Below are positions 44,436-44,822 of a DNA stretch of 44,822 nt, piece after piece. The position numbers and the translations under genes are program-made. The stretch's first letter is position 1. Each line of letters begins with the position of its first letter. The notes below the pieces were generated by a model that saw only the letters and a list, made by a program, of their open reading frames with translations, made no database searches and had not been told where the DNA came from. This DNA comes from SAR86 cluster bacterium (GTDB taxonomy: Bacteria > Pseudomonadota > Gammaproteobacteria > Magnimaribacterales > Magnimaribacteraceae), in contig JAKUUL010000006.1 in assembly GCA_022447025.1 (NCBI GenBank), positions 1-44,822 of the forward strand. Reading direction: 5' to 3'.

Positions 44436-44822
44436 ATGATAATTTTTGTAAAAGTAAAATAAACAAAATACCAATAATTAACCCTAAGAAAGCTTCGATA
44501 TACCCTAATTGATAGTTTGGTAAAGAAATCTTCCATTCACCAGATTTCCACAGCAAAGGAATACTCAATAACACTAAGGAGTAGAAAAATCCTAAAAGAT
44601 GCTCTGGATAATCTTCGTAAGCTCTTTTGACTAGTCTAATAAACAGCAATAACCCTATAAGGCATCCAGAAAATAAACTTGAGAGAATTATCAAATTAAA
44701 TTCTTTAAGGGAAAGAATAACTAATTCGTAGATTCCTAAAAGTAATAATATGAAGCTTCCAGAAATCCCAGGAAGAATAAAAGCACAAACTGCCACAAAA
44801 CCACCTAAAAAAATGTAGATTA
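44416..44822 (-). CDS. DUF368 family membrane protein (C-terminal part)
   Basis: About 135 residues remain and the reading frame runs open off the right edge, so the start is outside. The helix segment [21 protein letters not shown] is the internal signature of DUF368; the GTG codon at 44796 is inside the frame and not a real start. Four hydrophobic helices are visible. Some DUF368 proteins recycle undecaprenyl phosphate across the membrane (PopT group). It ends 20 bases inside fdxA, tail to tail. Confidence 0.85.
   Translation of the reverse strand, partial: IYIFLGGFVAVCAFILPGISGSFILLLLGIYELVILSLKEFNLIILSSLFSGCLIGLLLFIRLVKRAYEDYPEHLLGFFYSLVLLSIPLLWKSGEWKISLPNYQLGYIEAFLGLIIGILFILLLQKLSSTFQDT

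Noticed and set aside
1-44822. CRISPR array or insertion sequence
   Set aside because: No regularly spaced direct repeats, transposase or terminal inverted repeats were seen.

Overview
The window is a gene-dense, AT-rich stretch of a gammaproteobacterial chromosome. Gene content and order (isc operon, ndk, rodZ-ispG-hisS-yfgM-bamB-der; dapA-bamC-purC with divergent bcp; aspS-yebC, ybgC-tolQRAB-pal-cpoB; pncC-recA; fdxA) match the Gammaproteobacteria. Tiny intergenic gaps, many 1-4 base overlaps and several missing operon members suggest a streamlined, probably marine and SAR86-like lineage. That assignment is an inference from style, not from a marker search. No complete mobile element, CRISPR array or rRNA is visible, and there is one tRNA.

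Layout. 1-19385 (all minus): the Fe-S operon iscRSUA-fdx-iscX; then ndk-rodZ-ispG-hisS-yfgM-bamB-der with an exported oligopeptidase B-like peptidase and an MFS transporter; then sdhCDAB-lpdA-sucC-sucD (sucD runs off the left edge). 19593-24494 (plus): a three-gene korCAB-like operon for a 2-oxoacid (most likely 2-oxoglutarate) oxidoreductase. 24496-32548: purC, bamC, dapA, bcp, perM, tusA, bepA, a HIT protein, three small poorly known genes, crcB and tRNA-Lys(UUU). 32637-41045 (minus): a cupin, cpoB-pal-tolBARQ-ybgC, a PD-(D/E)XK nuclease, yebC, aspS and a small FmdB-like protein. 41141-44822: proS, recA with a perfect SOS box, pncC, fdxA and the C-terminal half of a DUF368 membrane protein.

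The main biological point is the TCA cycle. Between sdhB and sucC one expects sucA and sucB (2-oxoglutarate dehydrogenase E1 and E2). They are absent, and only lpdA remains. About 14 kb away, divergent from the isc operon, lies an iron-sulfur-rich KorA/KorB pair plus a GltD-like FAD/Fe-S subunit. This resembles the 2-oxoglutarate:NADP+ oxidoreductase described in Azoarcus evansii. The simplest reading is that this enzyme makes succinyl-CoA for the SucCD and SDH encoded here. The flavin subunit also carries an N-terminal segment that looks like the DUF6538 arm domain of tyrosine recombinases, an unexpected fusion.

Other departures from the expected layout: ruvCAB, normally between yebC and ybgC, is replaced by one Hjc/phage-like nuclease gene; hscB-hscA is missing from the isc operon; prolyl-tRNA synthetase lacks its INS editing insertion; and the FmdB-like protein has lost every zinc-ribbon cysteine. 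All absence statements apply only to this window.
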